64,000 nucleotides of DNA, taken from an uncultured Cohaesibacter sp. Lineage in GTDB: Bacteria; Pseudomonadota; Alphaproteobacteria; Rhizobiales; Cohaesibacteraceae. Both the position numbers and the translations under genes were made by a program. Shown one piece after another: positions 45,034 to 54,440 of this stretch. The notes under the pieces were generated by a model. It made no database searches, had not been told where the DNA came from, and was given only the letters and a program-made list of their open reading frames with translations. The DNA is taken from contig NZ_OY759856.1 in assembly GCF_963662805.1 (NCBI RefSeq), positions 1 to 64,000 on the forward strand. Reading direction: 5' to 3'. Positions within the stretch are counted from its first letter, which is position 1. Each line of letters starts with the position of its first letter.

Positions 45034-45517
45034 GTTACAACTCCAGCTGTTCCCTTGGTGTGTTGCAGGTCTCATGCGGGTTTTCCCGTCTTGGTGGTTC
45101 GGACAAGGAGTTGCCGACCGCCCTGCTCCCTTGAAAACTTAACGGAATTCCCACCCCGCACAACAGAAAGACCCAACTGGACCAGCGGATTTTGGGATGT
45201 GGCACCTCTCGGCTTTTCTCCCATCAATTAGTCTCTGAAGAGGCCATCAAAAGGTCTCGAAAGCAGGAACAAGCCACCCACACGAGAGTAGAACAAGTCA
45301 TTGAAAAGAATGATATTTCTGATCAAGAGCTGACAACAAGGACAAGCGGATCAAGGCATACGAAATTGTCCTCATAGCGCAAAAATCGCCGCCCGCAAGA
45401 CACGGTTACAGACCTGTTTCAAGCCCAGTCAGAAATGAAATATGACTTGATTTTTTCACCGGATTCGTGAAATTTTTGGCGATATTTTCATTTTTATCCT
45501 TCGCGCGAGGCCCCAGA
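45034..45517. promoter_or_regulatory. divergent region between the tau-type importer and the XRE-cupin gene
   Basis: 484 bases with no convincing gene. Two sites stand out. CTGGACCAG (45177-45185) shares a core with CTGGTCCATG before tpa. TTTCAC-N7-GTGAAA (45454-45472) lies 46 bases before the XRE-cupin start and is a candidate operator for that protein. Confidence 0.4.
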
Positions 45518-46075
45518 ATGACCAGACAAACCAGCCTTGGCAGTGACTTGCGCGCCTTGCGCATCGCCCGAAAGATGACCATCGAAGAACTAGCCGAAAA
45601 GCTTGGTCGTTCCATCGGCTGGGTCTCCCAGATCGAACGGGACATGTCGACGCCAAAGATGGCGGACCTTCAGAATCTGGCGCAGATCTTTGACGTACCC
45701 ATGTCGCTTTTCTTTGGCGAAACCGACGCGCCCGAAGGCGAGTCTGGACTTGTCGTCCGTTCACAGGCTCGGCGGATCATCGGCGAACGAGAAAGCGGTC
45801 TGTTCGAGACACTCATCTCGCCAGATCTCACCGACAGCTTCGAGATGATCCACTCGACCTTCCAGCCGGGGGCGGAACTCAAAGAGCCGCTCGTCCGAAA
45901 GACACAGGAACTCGCCTATCTGGTCTCTGGCAGGCTCGACATCTGGCTCGGCGAACAGGCCTTCACCGTCGAGGCCGGAGACAGTTTCCGCATTCGCCAG
46001 ATGCCCTTTCGCTGGTCCAACCCCTACCCTGACCCGGCAGTGGCCATCTGGGTCATTTCTCCTCCCATCTACTAG
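45518..46075 (+). CDS. XRE-family regulator with C-terminal cupin domain
   Basis: 185 residues from ATG 45518; an upstream in-frame start would add an unlikely leader. HTH (about 6-62: DLRALRIARKMTIEELAEKLG, RSIGWVSQIERDMSTPKM) then a small-barrel cupin (about 110-182: LVRKTQELAYLVSGRLDIWLGEQAFTVEAGDSFRI, split across strands). PuuR/SutR-type proteins have this layout and sense small amines. It probably controls the dimethylglycine genes that follow, the divergent importer, or both. Confidence 0.88.
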   Translation: MTRQTSLGSDLRALRIARKMTIEELAEKLGRSIGWVSQIERDMSTPKMADLQNLAQIFDVPMSLFFGETDAPEGESGLVVRSQARRIIGERESGLFETLISPDLTDSFEMIHSTFQPGAELKEPLVRKTQELAYLVSGRLDIWLGEQAFTVEAGDSFRIRQMPFRWSNPYPDPAVAIWVISPPIY

Positions 46076-46137
46076 TCCCCGCAATCACACCGCGCAGCAC
46101 ACCTCCCCCGCGCCACTTTCCTATCAGGAGCCGTCTC

Positions 46138-48585
46138 ATGCCTACCCTCCCAAACAAGGCCCGCGTCGTCGTCATCGGCGGCGGCATCATGGGCTGCTCT
46201 GTCGCCTATCACCTCGTCAAGAAGGGATGGACCGACGTCGTGTTGCTGGAGCGCAAACAGCTCACATCCGGCACCACATGGCATGCGGCGGGGCTCATCG
46301 CCCAACTCCGCGCCAGCCACAACATGACCCGCCTCGCCCGCTACAGTCAGGAACTCTATGGCAATCTCGAAGAGGAAACCGGTGTGGCAACAGGCTTTCG
46401 TCGCAATGGCTCCATCACGGTGGCCCTCTCCGATGAGCGCCACGAGGAAATCCTGAGGCAGGCCTCGATGGCTCGTGCCTTCGGCGTCGAGGTCGAGCCG
46501 ATCAGCCCGTCCGAGATTGCCGAGCGCTATGAATATGTCAACGTTGAGGATGCGGTCGGCGGCGTTTATCTCCCCAAGGACGGACAGGGTGATCCGGGCA
46601 ACATCGCCTATGCCTTCGCTAAGGGGGCAAAGATGGGCGGGGCTATCGTCGCCGAACGCACCAAAGTGACCGCGATCGCCAGAAGCGGACGAAGGGTCAC
46701 CGGCGTATCCTGGCAGAATGAACAGGGCGAAAGCGGTGAGATCGCCTGCGAACATGTGGTCAACTGTGCTGGCATGTGGGGACGCGAGCTCGGCCAGATG
46801 ACCGGTACCAACGTGCCGCTCCACGCCTGCGAGCATTTCTACATCGTCACCGACAACATCCCCGGCCTGACTCAGCTCCCCACCCTGCGCGTCCCTGAGG
46901 AATGCGCCTACTACAAGGAAGAGGCTGGCAAGATTCTGCTCGGAGCCTTCGAGCCGGTCGCCAAGCCATGGGGCATGAACGGCATCCCCGAGGATTTCGA
47001 ATTCGACCAGTTGCCCGAGGATTTCGATCATTTCGAGCCAATCCTTGAAGCGGCCATCAACCGCCTGCCCCTGCTGGCTGAAACCGGCATCCATACCTTC
47101 TTCAACGGCCCCGAAAGCTTCACCCCCGACGATGCCTATCATCTCGGCCTTTGCCCGGAGATGGACAATGTCTGGGTCGCAGCAGGCTTCAATTCCATCG
47201 GCATCCAGTCCGCAGGCGGTGCGGGCATGGCTCTCGCCGAATGGATGGACACGGGCGAAAAGCCCTTTGATCTTGGAGACGTCGACATCGCTCGCATGCA
47301 GCCGTTTCAGGGCAACCGGCATTATCTGTTCGAGCGCTCGACCGAAACCCTCGGCCTGCTGTTTGCCGACCATTTCCCCTATCGCCAGAAGGCAACCGCC
47401 CGCGGCGTCCGACGCACACCCCTTCATGAGCATCTCGCCAGAGAAGGCGCCGTCTTTGGCGAATTTGCAGGTTGGGAGCGGGCCAACTGGTTCGCCGATG
47501 ACGGACAGGAGCGGGAATATCGCTATTCATGGAAGCGGCAGAACTGGTTCGACAATGCCGCCCGCGAGCATCAGGCCATCCGCAACAACGTCGGCCTCTA
47601 TGACATGAGCTCCTTCGGCAAACTCCGCATCGAGGGACCGGACGCGGAGGCCTTCCTCAACCGCATCGGGGCCGCCAACTACTCGGTTCCCGTCGGCAAG
47701 ATCGTTTATGGCCAGCTCCTCAACAGCCGGGGCGGCATCGAGGCGGATGTCACGGTCACACGCCTCAGCGAGACCGCCTATCTGATGGTGACCCCGGCAG
47801 CGACCCGCCTTGCTGACGAGACGTGGCTTCGCCGTCATGTGGGCGATGATCGGGTGGTCATTATCGACATGACCGCAGCCGAGGCCGTCATCTGTGTCAT
47901 GGGGCCCAACAGCCGAACCCTGCTGAATGCCGTCTCCCCCAATGATTTCAGCAATGAGGTCAATCCCTTCGGCACGGCGCAGGACATCGAGATCGGCATG
48001 GCCCTTGCCCGTGCCCACCGCGTCAGCTACGTCGGTGAGCTGGGTTGGGAGCTCTACATTTCCTCCGACATGGCAGCCCATGTCTTCGAAGTCCTCCATG
48101 CAGCAGGCAAAAGCATTGACGCCAAACTCTGTGGGATGCATATGATGGACTGCCTCAGGCTTGAAAAGGGTTTTCGCCATTTCGGCCATGACATCACGTG
48201 CGAGGATCATATCCTCGAAGCTGGACTTGGGTTTGCAGTAGCAAGGGACAAGAATGACTACATCGGACGGGATGCCGTTTTGCGCAAACGCGAAACGGGA
48301 CTTGAGCGGCGGATGGTGCAATTCCGCCTCAAGGATCCAGCTCCCCTGCTCTATCACGCCGAACCGATCCTCAGGGATGGCAAGGTCGTCGGACACCTCT
48401 CAAGCGGGGCCTATGGCCATACGCTCGGAGGAGCCGTCGGCATGGGCTATGTTCCCTGCAATGGCGAAGCCGCCGAAGCGCTGCTGTCCTCGACTTACGA
48501 GATCGAGGTTGCCGGTCGTCTCTTCGCTGCCGAGACATCCCTCAAGCCCTTCTACGATCCAACATCAGCCCGTATGAAGGTCTGA
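46138..48585 (+). CDS. dimethylglycine/sarcosine dehydrogenase-type FAD enzyme with GcvT-like C-terminus
   Basis: 815 residues. The FAD-binding DAO domain (about 8-370) has VVVIGGGIMGCSVAYHL and the flavinylation region TSGTTWHAAGL with His. The FAO-linker and GcvT-like folate-binding half follow (about 430-810), with YDMSSFGKLRIEGPDA, GPNSRTLL and SYVGELGWELY. Such proteins N-demethylate dimethylglycine or sarcosine and pass formaldehyde to tetrahydrofolate. Being next to purU (C1 recycling) and not far from choline genes supports dimethylglycine. Confidence 0.88.
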   Translation: MPTLPNKARVVVIGGGIMGCSVAYHLVKKGWTDVVLLERKQLTSGTTWHAAGLIAQLRASHNMTRLARYSQELYGNLEEETGVATGFRRNGSITVALSDERHEEILRQASMARAFGVEVEPISPSEIAERYEYVNVEDAVGGVYLPKDGQGDPGNIAYAFAKGAKMGGAIVAERTKVTAIARSGRRVTGVSWQNEQGESGEIACEHVVNCAGMWGRELGQMTGTNVPLHACEHFYIVTDNIPGLTQLPTLRVPEECAYYKEEAGKILLGAFEPVAKPWGMNGIPEDFEFDQLPEDFDHFEPILEAAINRLPLLAETGIHTFFNGPESFTPDDAYHLGLCPEMDNVWVAAGFNSIGIQSAGGAGMALAEWMDTGEKPFDLGDVDIARMQPFQGNRHYLFERSTETLGLLFADHFPYRQKATARGVRRTPLHEHLAREGAVFGEFAGWERANWFADDGQEREYRYSWKRQNWFDNAAREHQAIRNNVGLYDMSSFGKLRIEGPDAEAFLNRIGAANYSVPVGKIVYGQLLNSRGGIEADVTVTRLSETAYLMVTPAATRLADETWLRRHVGDDRVVIIDMTAAEAVICVMGPNSRTLLNAVSPNDFSNEVNPFGTAQDIEIGMALARAHRVSYVGELGWELYISSDMAAHVFEVLHAAGKSIDAKLCGMHMMDCLRLEKGFRHFGHDITCEDHILEAGLGFAVARDKNDYIGRDAVLRKRETGLERRMVQFRLKDPAPLLYHAEPILRDGKVVGHLSSGAYGHTLGGAVGMGYVPCNGEAAEALLSSTYEIEVAGRLFAAETSLKPFYDPTSARMKV

Positions 48586-48612
48586 CCAAATTCCCCGAAA
48601 AGGATTCAAGAC

Positions 48613-49497
48613 ATGCAGACTTTTTGTCTTACTGTGACCTGCCAGTCCACCCGCGGCGTCGTCGGGGCCATCGGCACCTATCTGGCTGAAAATGGCTGCA
48701 ACATCACCGACAGTTCCCAGTATGACGACATGGAAACCGGCCGCTTTTTCATGCGAGTCAGTTTCATCTCCGAGGAAGGGCTGGATGTAGAGACCCTGAG
48801 GAAGGATTTCGAGGCCACTGCCAAGCCCTTCAACATGAACTACTGCTTCCACGATGAAAGCGTGAAGATGAAGGTCGTCATCATGGTGTCTCGTTTCGGG
48901 CACTGCCTCAATGACTTGCTCTATCGCTGGCGCATCGGTGCTCTGCCCATCGACATTGTCGCGGTGATCTCGAACCACATGAACTACCAGAAGCTGGTAG
49001 TGAACCATGACATCCCCTTCCACTGCATCAAGGTGACCAAGGAAAACAAGAAGGAAGCCGAAGCCGCCCAGATGCAGATCGTCAGGGATAGCGGGGCTGA
49101 ACTGATCGTGCTGGCCCGCTATATGCAGATCCTGTCTGATGAGATGTGCAAGACCATGTCCGGCCGTATCATCAACATCCATCATTCCTTCCTGCCTTCC
49201 TTCAAGGGTGCAAACCCCTACAAGCAGGCCTATGAGCGTGGCGTGAAACTGATCGGGGCAACGTCCCACTATGTCACCGCCGACCTCGACGAGGGACCGA
49301 TCATCGAGCAGGACATCATCCGCATAACCCACGCCCAATCTTCCGAGGATTATGTCAGCCTCGGGCGTGACGTCGAGGCGCAGGTTCTGGCCCGCGCCAT
49401 CCATGCTCACATTCATCGCCGTGTCTTCGTCAACGGCAACAAGACCGTTGTCTTCCCGGCCTCGCCCGGATCCTATGCCTCCGAACGCATGGGCTAG
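48613..49497 (+). CDS. purU: formyltetrahydrofolate deformylase
   Basis: 294 residues. The N-terminal ACT domain (about 1-85: RGVVGAIGTYLAENGCNITDS) precedes the formyltransferase domain with LARYMQILS, INIHHSFLPSFKGANPYKQA, and ATSHYVTADLDEGPIIEQD. It releases formate from 10-formyl-THF and so recycles folate loaded by the upstream demethylase. It lies 27 bases after that gene and ends before a strong terminator. Confidence 0.95.
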   Translation: MQTFCLTVTCQSTRGVVGAIGTYLAENGCNITDSSQYDDMETGRFFMRVSFISEEGLDVETLRKDFEATAKPFNMNYCFHDESVKMKVVIMVSRFGHCLNDLLYRWRIGALPIDIVAVISNHMNYQKLVVNHDIPFHCIKVTKENKKEAEAAQMQIVRDSGAELIVLARYMQILSDEMCKTMSGRIINIHHSFLPSFKGANPYKQAYERGVKLIGATSHYVTADLDEGPIIEQDIIRITHAQSSEDYVSLGRDVEAQVLARAIHAHIHRRVFVNGNKTVVFPASPGSYASERMG

Positions 49498-49584
49498 GGA
49501 CCAGACCTACATTCCTTGGACCGGTGGTTTTTCCAAGCTGGCTCTACAAAGCCTTCGACCGGCCCGATAGACAAGAACAAGGCA

Positions 49585-49618
49585 AGCCGGGTCGTTCATG
49601 CCCGGCTGCTTTCTTTTT
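49585..49618 (+). terminator. rho-independent terminator after purU
   Basis: AGCCGGG (49585-49591) pairs with CCCGGCT (49601-49607), followed by a T-rich tract. Confidence 0.75.
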
Positions 49619-49634
49619 GAAGGAGCCCATTCCG

Positions 49635-50378
49635 GTGTTTGTCGACATGTTGATCCCCGCGCTGGCGATATTTGTCGCGGCAGCCTTTCGCGGCATCACC
49701 GGGTTCGGCTATGCCTTGATCGCAGCCATCGGCCTGTCTGCGAGCCTGTCGCCGGACAACATGATCCCGACCATTCTGATCAACGATCTCGTTCTGACCG
49801 CGCTCATCCTGTCAAACCGCCGAACCGGAGCGATCGACTGGGGCATCACCCCCCTGCTTCTGGTCTGCGGGGCGATCGGGGCCCTGTTTGGCGGCCTTCT
49901 GGCGGGTATGATCGACCCCACCACAACCAAGCTTCTGGTGGCAGGCATCGTCTGCCTGTCGGCCCTGCTTGGCATGGTTCAGGACCCACCCCGTTGGCTC
50001 GCTCACAAGCTCCTTGGCGCTCTGGCCGCGTTCGCAGTGGGCATGCTGCTTGCGGCCTTCGCCGTCGGAGGGCCACTCATCGCGGTCTGGCTGCTCGCTG
50101 GCGGCACAAGGCGGGAGACCACCCTCGGCACGCTCGCGATCTTCTTCGGCGCAGTCGACCTTTTCAGCGTAGCAAGTCGCCTCGCCCTGGGCCAATATGG
50201 CAGTGATTTGCCGCTGATGCTGCTTTACACATTACCGATCACCTTGCTCGGCTATGGAGCTGGGCATCTTGTCGGATCACGCCTGACGCTCAGCACCTGG
50301 CGGCGGGTATCCTCGATAGGCCTTATCCTTATTGCCCTTGCGGGCGCTCTGCAAACCCTCGCGGTGTGGTTCACCTGA
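49635..50378 (+). CDS. tauE: TauE/SafE-family exporter
   Basis: About 247 residues from GTG 49635 (AAGGAG nine bases upstream); ATG 49647 is possible. Eight or so hydrophobic segments, GxxGFGYALIAAIGLS-type start and GALFGGLLAGMIDPTTTKLLVAGIV typical of this family. TauE/SafE proteins export sulfoacetate, isethionate or sulfite-type anions. Its position before an IsfD-like reductase and taurine aminotransferase suggests export of isethionate or sulfite. Confidence 0.85.
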   Translation: MFVDMLIPALAIFVAAAFRGITGFGYALIAAIGLSASLSPDNMIPTILINDLVLTALILSNRRTGAIDWGITPLLLVCGAIGALFGGLLAGMIDPTTTKLLVAGIVCLSALLGMVQDPPRWLAHKLLGALAAFAVGMLLAAFAVGGPLIAVWLLAGGTRRETTLGTLAIFFGAVDLFSVASRLALGQYGSDLPLMLLYTLPITLLGYGAGHLVGSRLTLSTWRRVSSIGLILIALAGALQTLAVWFT

Positions 50379-50420
50379 CCACCTGCCATTCGACAGAAGA
50401 CAAGACTGGAGATCTGGACC

Positions 50421-51173
50421 ATGACCCCAATAGCACTCGTCACCGGCGCGACAGCCGGATTTGGCAACGCCATCGCCCGCCGCTTCGTCAAGGAAGGCTG
50501 GAAGGTGATCGTCACCGGACGTCGGCAGGATCGGCTCGACACGCTGGTTGCCGAGCTGGGTGGGCCTGACGTCGCCTACCCTCTCTGCTTCGACATCCGC
50601 GACGAAGAGGCAACCAAGGCGGCGCTTGCCTCCTTGCCCGATGGCTTTGCCAAGTTCGATGCCCTCGTCAACAATGCCGGTCTGGCGCTTGGCACCAGCG
50701 GGATTGAGCAGTCCGATCTGGAACAATGGAAAACCATGATCGACACCAACGTGACCGGCCTCGTCACCATCACCCGCCTGACCATTGACACGCTCATCGA
50801 GCGCCGGGGCATCATCATCAACCTCGCCTCCGTTGCGTCCAACTGGTCCTATCCGGGTGCCAACGTCTATGGCGCCACCAAGGCCTTCGTCAAGCGTTTC
50901 TCCCTCAACCTGCGCAGCGACCTCAGCGCCAAGGGCGTCCGCGTGACCTCCATTGAGCCGGGCATGTCGGAAAGCGAATTCACACTGGTGCGCACCGGCG
51001 GCAACAAGGAAGCCTATGACAAACTCTATGCCGGAGCCAACCCGTTGCAGCCCGAGGACATTGCCGAGACCGTCTATTGGGTCGCGTCCCTGCCCCCGCA
51101 CATGAACATCAACAGCCTTGAGGTCATGCCGGTAACGCAGGCCTGGTCGCCCTTCGCCGTCCATCGCGAGTAG
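50421..51173 (+). CDS. SDR oxidoreductase, YdfG/IsfD-like (possible sulfoacetaldehyde reductase)
   Basis: 250 residues. Rossmann motif VTGATAGFGNAIA, VNNAGLALG, and catalytic Ser, Tyr, Lys in NLASVASNWSY and VYGATKAFVK. YdfG-type enzymes reduce 3-hydroxy-acid-type substrates; IsfD in this clade reduces sulfoacetaldehyde to isethionate with NADPH. The neighbours tauE and tpa make the IsfD role attractive but not certain. It is convergent with tpa at a strong terminator. Confidence 0.82.
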   Translation: MTPIALVTGATAGFGNAIARRFVKEGWKVIVTGRRQDRLDTLVAELGGPDVAYPLCFDIRDEEATKAALASLPDGFAKFDALVNNAGLALGTSGIEQSDLEQWKTMIDTNVTGLVTITRLTIDTLIERRGIIINLASVASNWSYPGANVYGATKAFVKRFSLNLRSDLSAKGVRVTSIEPGMSESEFTLVRTGGNKEAYDKLYAGANPLQPEDIAETVYWVASLPPHMNINSLEVMPVTQAWSPFAVHRE

Positions 51174-51196
51174 GACCAGTCGCAACGGTAACTAAC

Positions 51197-51229
51197 AAAA
51201 AAGGCCCGCCAAACTGGCGGGCCTTTTTT
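51197..51229. terminator. bidirectional terminator between the SDR and tpa genes
   Basis: AAAAAAGGCCCGCC-AAACT-GGCGGGCCTTTTTT, an ideal stem with A and T tracts, between convergent genes. Confidence 0.92.
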
Positions 51230-51250
51230 CATTGAAAACATGTGACTGAC

Positions 51251-52633
51251 TTAGCCGAAGACCACCGTCAGGGACTCGTCTATCGCATTGGTGATCGTGT
51301 CGATCTGGTCGGCTGTGGCAATCAGCGCCGGACTGAGGCAGAGCGTGTTGTTAAGACCCGGGATCGAGCGGTTGGTCGCCCCGATCATCACGTTCCGCTT
51401 CATGCATTCGGCGACAACAGCCCCGACGAGCTTCTCGGAAACAGGCTCCTTGCTCTTGCGGTCGGTGACCAGCTCGGCACCGCAGAAGAGGCCGAGACCG
51501 CGCACATCGCCAACCACTTCATGCTTTTCCATGATGGCGTGAAGATTGCCCATCAGGCGCTCACCCATTGCCGTGGTGTTGCCAAGCAGGTCCTCGTCCT
51601 CGATGATGCGCATATTCTCAAGCGCCGCAGCGGGACCGGCAACACAGCCACCATAGGTGGAGATATCACGGAAATAGGACAGGCTGTCCTCCGGATCATC
51701 CTTGAACATCTCGAATACGCGTTCGGTTGTCGCGGTCACGGAAATCGCCGCATAACCCGAGGCAACGCCCTTGGCCATGGTCACGAAATCGGGCTCGATG
51801 CCATAATGCTGATAGCCGAACCATTTGCCGGTACGGCCAACACCGCAAACCACTTCGTCGATATGCAGAAGGATCTCGTATTTCTTGCAGATCTCCTGCA
51901 CCCGTTCCCAATAGCCCTTCGGCGGGGTGATGACACCGCCACCAGCCGTGACCGGCTCAAGGCAGATGGCACCGATGGTGTCGGCACCTTCGCGCAGGAT
52001 TACCTCTTCGATGGCGTCTGCGGCCCGTTCGCCATAATTCTCGATGTCCCCATACTGGCCACGATATTCAAGGCAATGCGGCACAGAGACGAAGCCTTCC
52101 GGGAAGGGGCCATACTGGGCGCGGCGCTGCTCCTGACCGGCAGCAGCAAGGGCGCCAAGCGTGGTGCCGTGATAATCACGCTCGCGGAACAGGATCTTGC
52201 TCTTCTTGCCACCATAGTGACGATGAGAGATCTGGCGCACCATCTTGAAGGCCTTCTCGTTGGCCTCCGAGCCGGAGTTGGAATAATAGGTGCGCGTGAG
52301 GCCCGGCATCTTTTCCATCAGCTTCTCGGCAAACAAAGCGCCGGGGATGGAGCCGGACACACCGGCGAAATAGTTCAGCTTGAGCAGCTGATCACGCACT
52401 GCGTTGGCGATGCTCTCCCGGCCATAGCCGACGTTCACCGTCCAGACACCACCGGAGACGCCATCAAGAAACTCGCGTCCCGTGGCATCCCATACTGTCA
52501 TTCCCTTGCCTTCGACGATGATACGGGGGTCCATCTGTTCGAAAGCCTTGTGTTGGGCCATGTGATGCCAGACATGTTTCTTGTCCGCCTCGATGACATG
52601 ACCGAGGTCATTTGCTTGCGCCACACTATCCAT
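51251..52633 (-). CDS. tpa: taurine-pyruvate aminotransferase
   Basis: About 460 residues from ATG 52633 with a GGAGA site, matching the family start (IEADKKHVWHHMAQHKAF); a longer in-frame reading to 52735 lacks a ribosome site. Class III PLP aminotransferase: YSNSGSEANEKAFKMVRQ, HIDEVVCGVGRTGKWFGYQ, and PLP Lys in VTMAKGVASGYAAI. It converts taurine and pyruvate to sulfoacetaldehyde and alanine. TauR-type regulator lies upstream. Confidence 0.92.
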   Translation of the reverse strand: MDSVAQANDLGHVIEADKKHVWHHMAQHKAFEQMDPRIIVEGKGMTVWDATGREFLDGVSGGVWTVNVGYGRESIANAVRDQLLKLNYFAGVSGSIPGALFAEKLMEKMPGLTRTYYSNSGSEANEKAFKMVRQISHRHYGGKKSKILFRERDYHGTTLGALAAAGQEQRRAQYGPFPEGFVSVPHCLEYRGQYGDIENYGERAADAIEEVILREGADTIGAICLEPVTAGGGVITPPKGYWERVQEICKKYEILLHIDEVVCGVGRTGKWFGYQHYGIEPDFVTMAKGVASGYAAISVTATTERVFEMFKDDPEDSLSYFRDISTYGGCVAGPAAALENMRIIEDEDLLGNTTAMGERLMGNLHAIMEKHEVVGDVRGLGLFCGAELVTDRKSKEPVSEKLVGAVVAECMKRNVMIGATNRSIPGLNNTLCLSPALIATADQIDTITNAIDESLTVVFG

Positions 52634-52704
52634 TTGCTGTCTCCGTACTTTGGTTTGCAAAAGCCATAGCATGTTTGTGACGCCTTGAGGCAGGCGCTTT
52701 TCAT

Positions 52705-52736
52705 CTGGCTCCATGAAAATTTTGAACTGGTCCATG
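52705..52736. promoter_or_regulatory. candidate TauR direct repeats upstream of tpa
   Basis: CTGGCTCCATG (52705-52715) and CTGGTCCATG (52727-52736) start 22 bases apart in the 126-base gap between tauR and tpa. MocR regulators commonly bind direct repeats. A related CTGGACCAG is upstream of the tau-type importer. Confidence 0.45.
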
Positions 52737-52759
52737 CGGCAGGTCGCCGCTGACCATCG

Positions 52760-54268
52760 TCAGTGCTGGACGCGCGACTGCTCGATCAGGCTGCCAAGGA
52801 TCGCAAGGCCGGATTCGATGTGGGACTCGACGATGGAAGTGAAGCCAAGGCGCATAAACCGCACCCCATCCTGCTGGTTGGCAAAGAAGATGTCCCCCGC
52901 TTCAACGAGAACCCCTCTCTCGCGAGCAAGACCCTCCAGAACCCGGCTGTTGCACCCCTCGGGCAGACGGATCCAGAAGCTCTTGGCACCGGGATCCCGC
53001 CGCCAGCTACACTGCGGCAGATATTTGGGCAGCAGCTGGGCAATCAGCCCGGCACGACGGGCCAATATAAGCCCTGTCTTGGTGAGATGCTGCTGGTAAT
53101 GCCCCAGACTGATGAAGGTACCCAGAATATGCTGATTGTTGGTGGGAGGATGGCGCATCAAAAGACGACGCAAGACCCGCAGTTCCTCGACAACCGCCGG
53201 ATGCGCGACGATGAAACCGATCCGCAAGCCCGGCGCGAGGGCTTTGGAGAAGCTGCCCACGTAGATCACCCGCCCAGTGGTATCAAGGCTCTTCAGACAT
53301 GGGAGCTCCGAGCTATTCTCAAGCAGCAGATCCGCCTCGTAATCATCCTCAATCAGGAGGACATCATTCGCCTCGGCCTTTTGCAAAAGAGCCTGCCGCC
53401 GCTTCAAGGGAGCAATGGCCGTCGTCGGGCATTGATGGCCGGGCGTCAGATAGGCCATGTCGCAGGATCCGAAGGTCTCGTCGGGGATCACGCCATCCTT
53501 GTCCATCGACAGGATTGTGTAGCCACCTGTCGCCAGCTTGACCATGTTGCGCATGTCCGGATAGCCCGGATCCTCAATACCGACGCGCGTCTTAGTCCCG
53601 CACAGCAACTGCACCAACATGGAAAGGCCCTGTTGCGAGCCTATGGTGATGATCACCTCTTCGGGACGGGCAAAGATGCCGCGCTTGGGTAGCACATGCA
53701 CGCACAATTGCTCGACAAGATCAGGATCATCATCATCGATGAGATCCCCCGCCCAGCCACAGATCGCCTGATGACTAGAGGTCACCCGAACCGCTTCGCG
53801 CCAATTGTTGATGGGAAAGATCGTCGGGTCGAACTGACCATAGAGGAAGGGATGCGGATAGGTCAGCCAGTCGCGCGGTTTGTTGAAATGACGGAAATCC
53901 GACGGGCGCGCGGCAAAGCGCTTGCTCCAGATGGTATCCGGCTTTCGCTCCGTGACCGGCCTGCGCATGGTCGCCGGACGATCACCCACGAAAATACCGC
54001 TGCGCTCCCGCGAAACCAGAACGCCCTCGTCGATCAGCATCTGATAGGCCGCCGTCACCGTGTTGCGCGCTATGCCGAGCATGTTGGAAAGCTGGCGGCT
54101 GGACGGCAGGCGATCACCGGAGACCAGCAAGCCGATCTCGATTGCATAGACAATGGCACGCCGGATCTGGATATTGAGGCTCGGGCCCTTGCGATCCAGT
54201 TTCTCGAATACCCGCTCCCAGGTTGCGGTGGGGTGCGCTCTTGCAGTGGTGACGCTTTGAATGCTCAT
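52760..54268 (-). CDS. tauR: MocR/GntR-aminotransferase-type regulator, TauR-like
   Basis: 502 residues. GntR winged helix (about 30-100: GDRLPSSRQLSNMLGIARNTV, TAAYQMLIDEGVLVS), then an aminotransferase-fold domain with DDYEADL and the PLP Lys in GSFSKALAPGLRIGF. TauR of Rhodobacter activates tpa in response to taurine. It lies directly upstream of tpa on the same strand. The 54269-54440 gap before it is AT-rich near its start and probably holds its promoter. Confidence 0.88.
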   Translation of the reverse strand: MSIQSVTTARAHPTATWERVFEKLDRKGPSLNIQIRRAIVYAIEIGLLVSGDRLPSSRQLSNMLGIARNTVTAAYQMLIDEGVLVSRERSGIFVGDRPATMRRPVTERKPDTIWSKRFAARPSDFRHFNKPRDWLTYPHPFLYGQFDPTIFPINNWREAVRVTSSHQAICGWAGDLIDDDDPDLVEQLCVHVLPKRGIFARPEEVIITIGSQQGLSMLVQLLCGTKTRVGIEDPGYPDMRNMVKLATGGYTILSMDKDGVIPDETFGSCDMAYLTPGHQCPTTAIAPLKRRQALLQKAEANDVLLIEDDYEADLLLENSSELPCLKSLDTTGRVIYVGSFSKALAPGLRIGFIVAHPAVVEELRVLRRLLMRHPPTNNQHILGTFISLGHYQQHLTKTGLILARRAGLIAQLLPKYLPQCSWRRDPGAKSFWIRLPEGCNSRVLEGLARERGVLVEAGDIFFANQQDGVRFMRLGFTSIVESHIESGLAILGSLIEQSRVQH

Positions 54269-54440
54269 GCTCTATTTAAAGCAAGAAGTGGGCCAATAGC
54301 GTTCCGGAAGCAAGCCGATCACAAAATCGGTGTGACTACGGCTTTTCCTGTAGGCAGCAAGGATAATTAGACTGCCCGTTCCTTGAACGCCCTGCCTAAT
54401 TTGGCAGCGTTTCGCAGCAACCGTCTCTCGCACCGAGCCC

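Noticed and set aside
46072..47433. 453-codon open frame antisense to the dimethylglycine dehydrogenase gene
   Set aside because: No recognisable domain; sense gene is certain.
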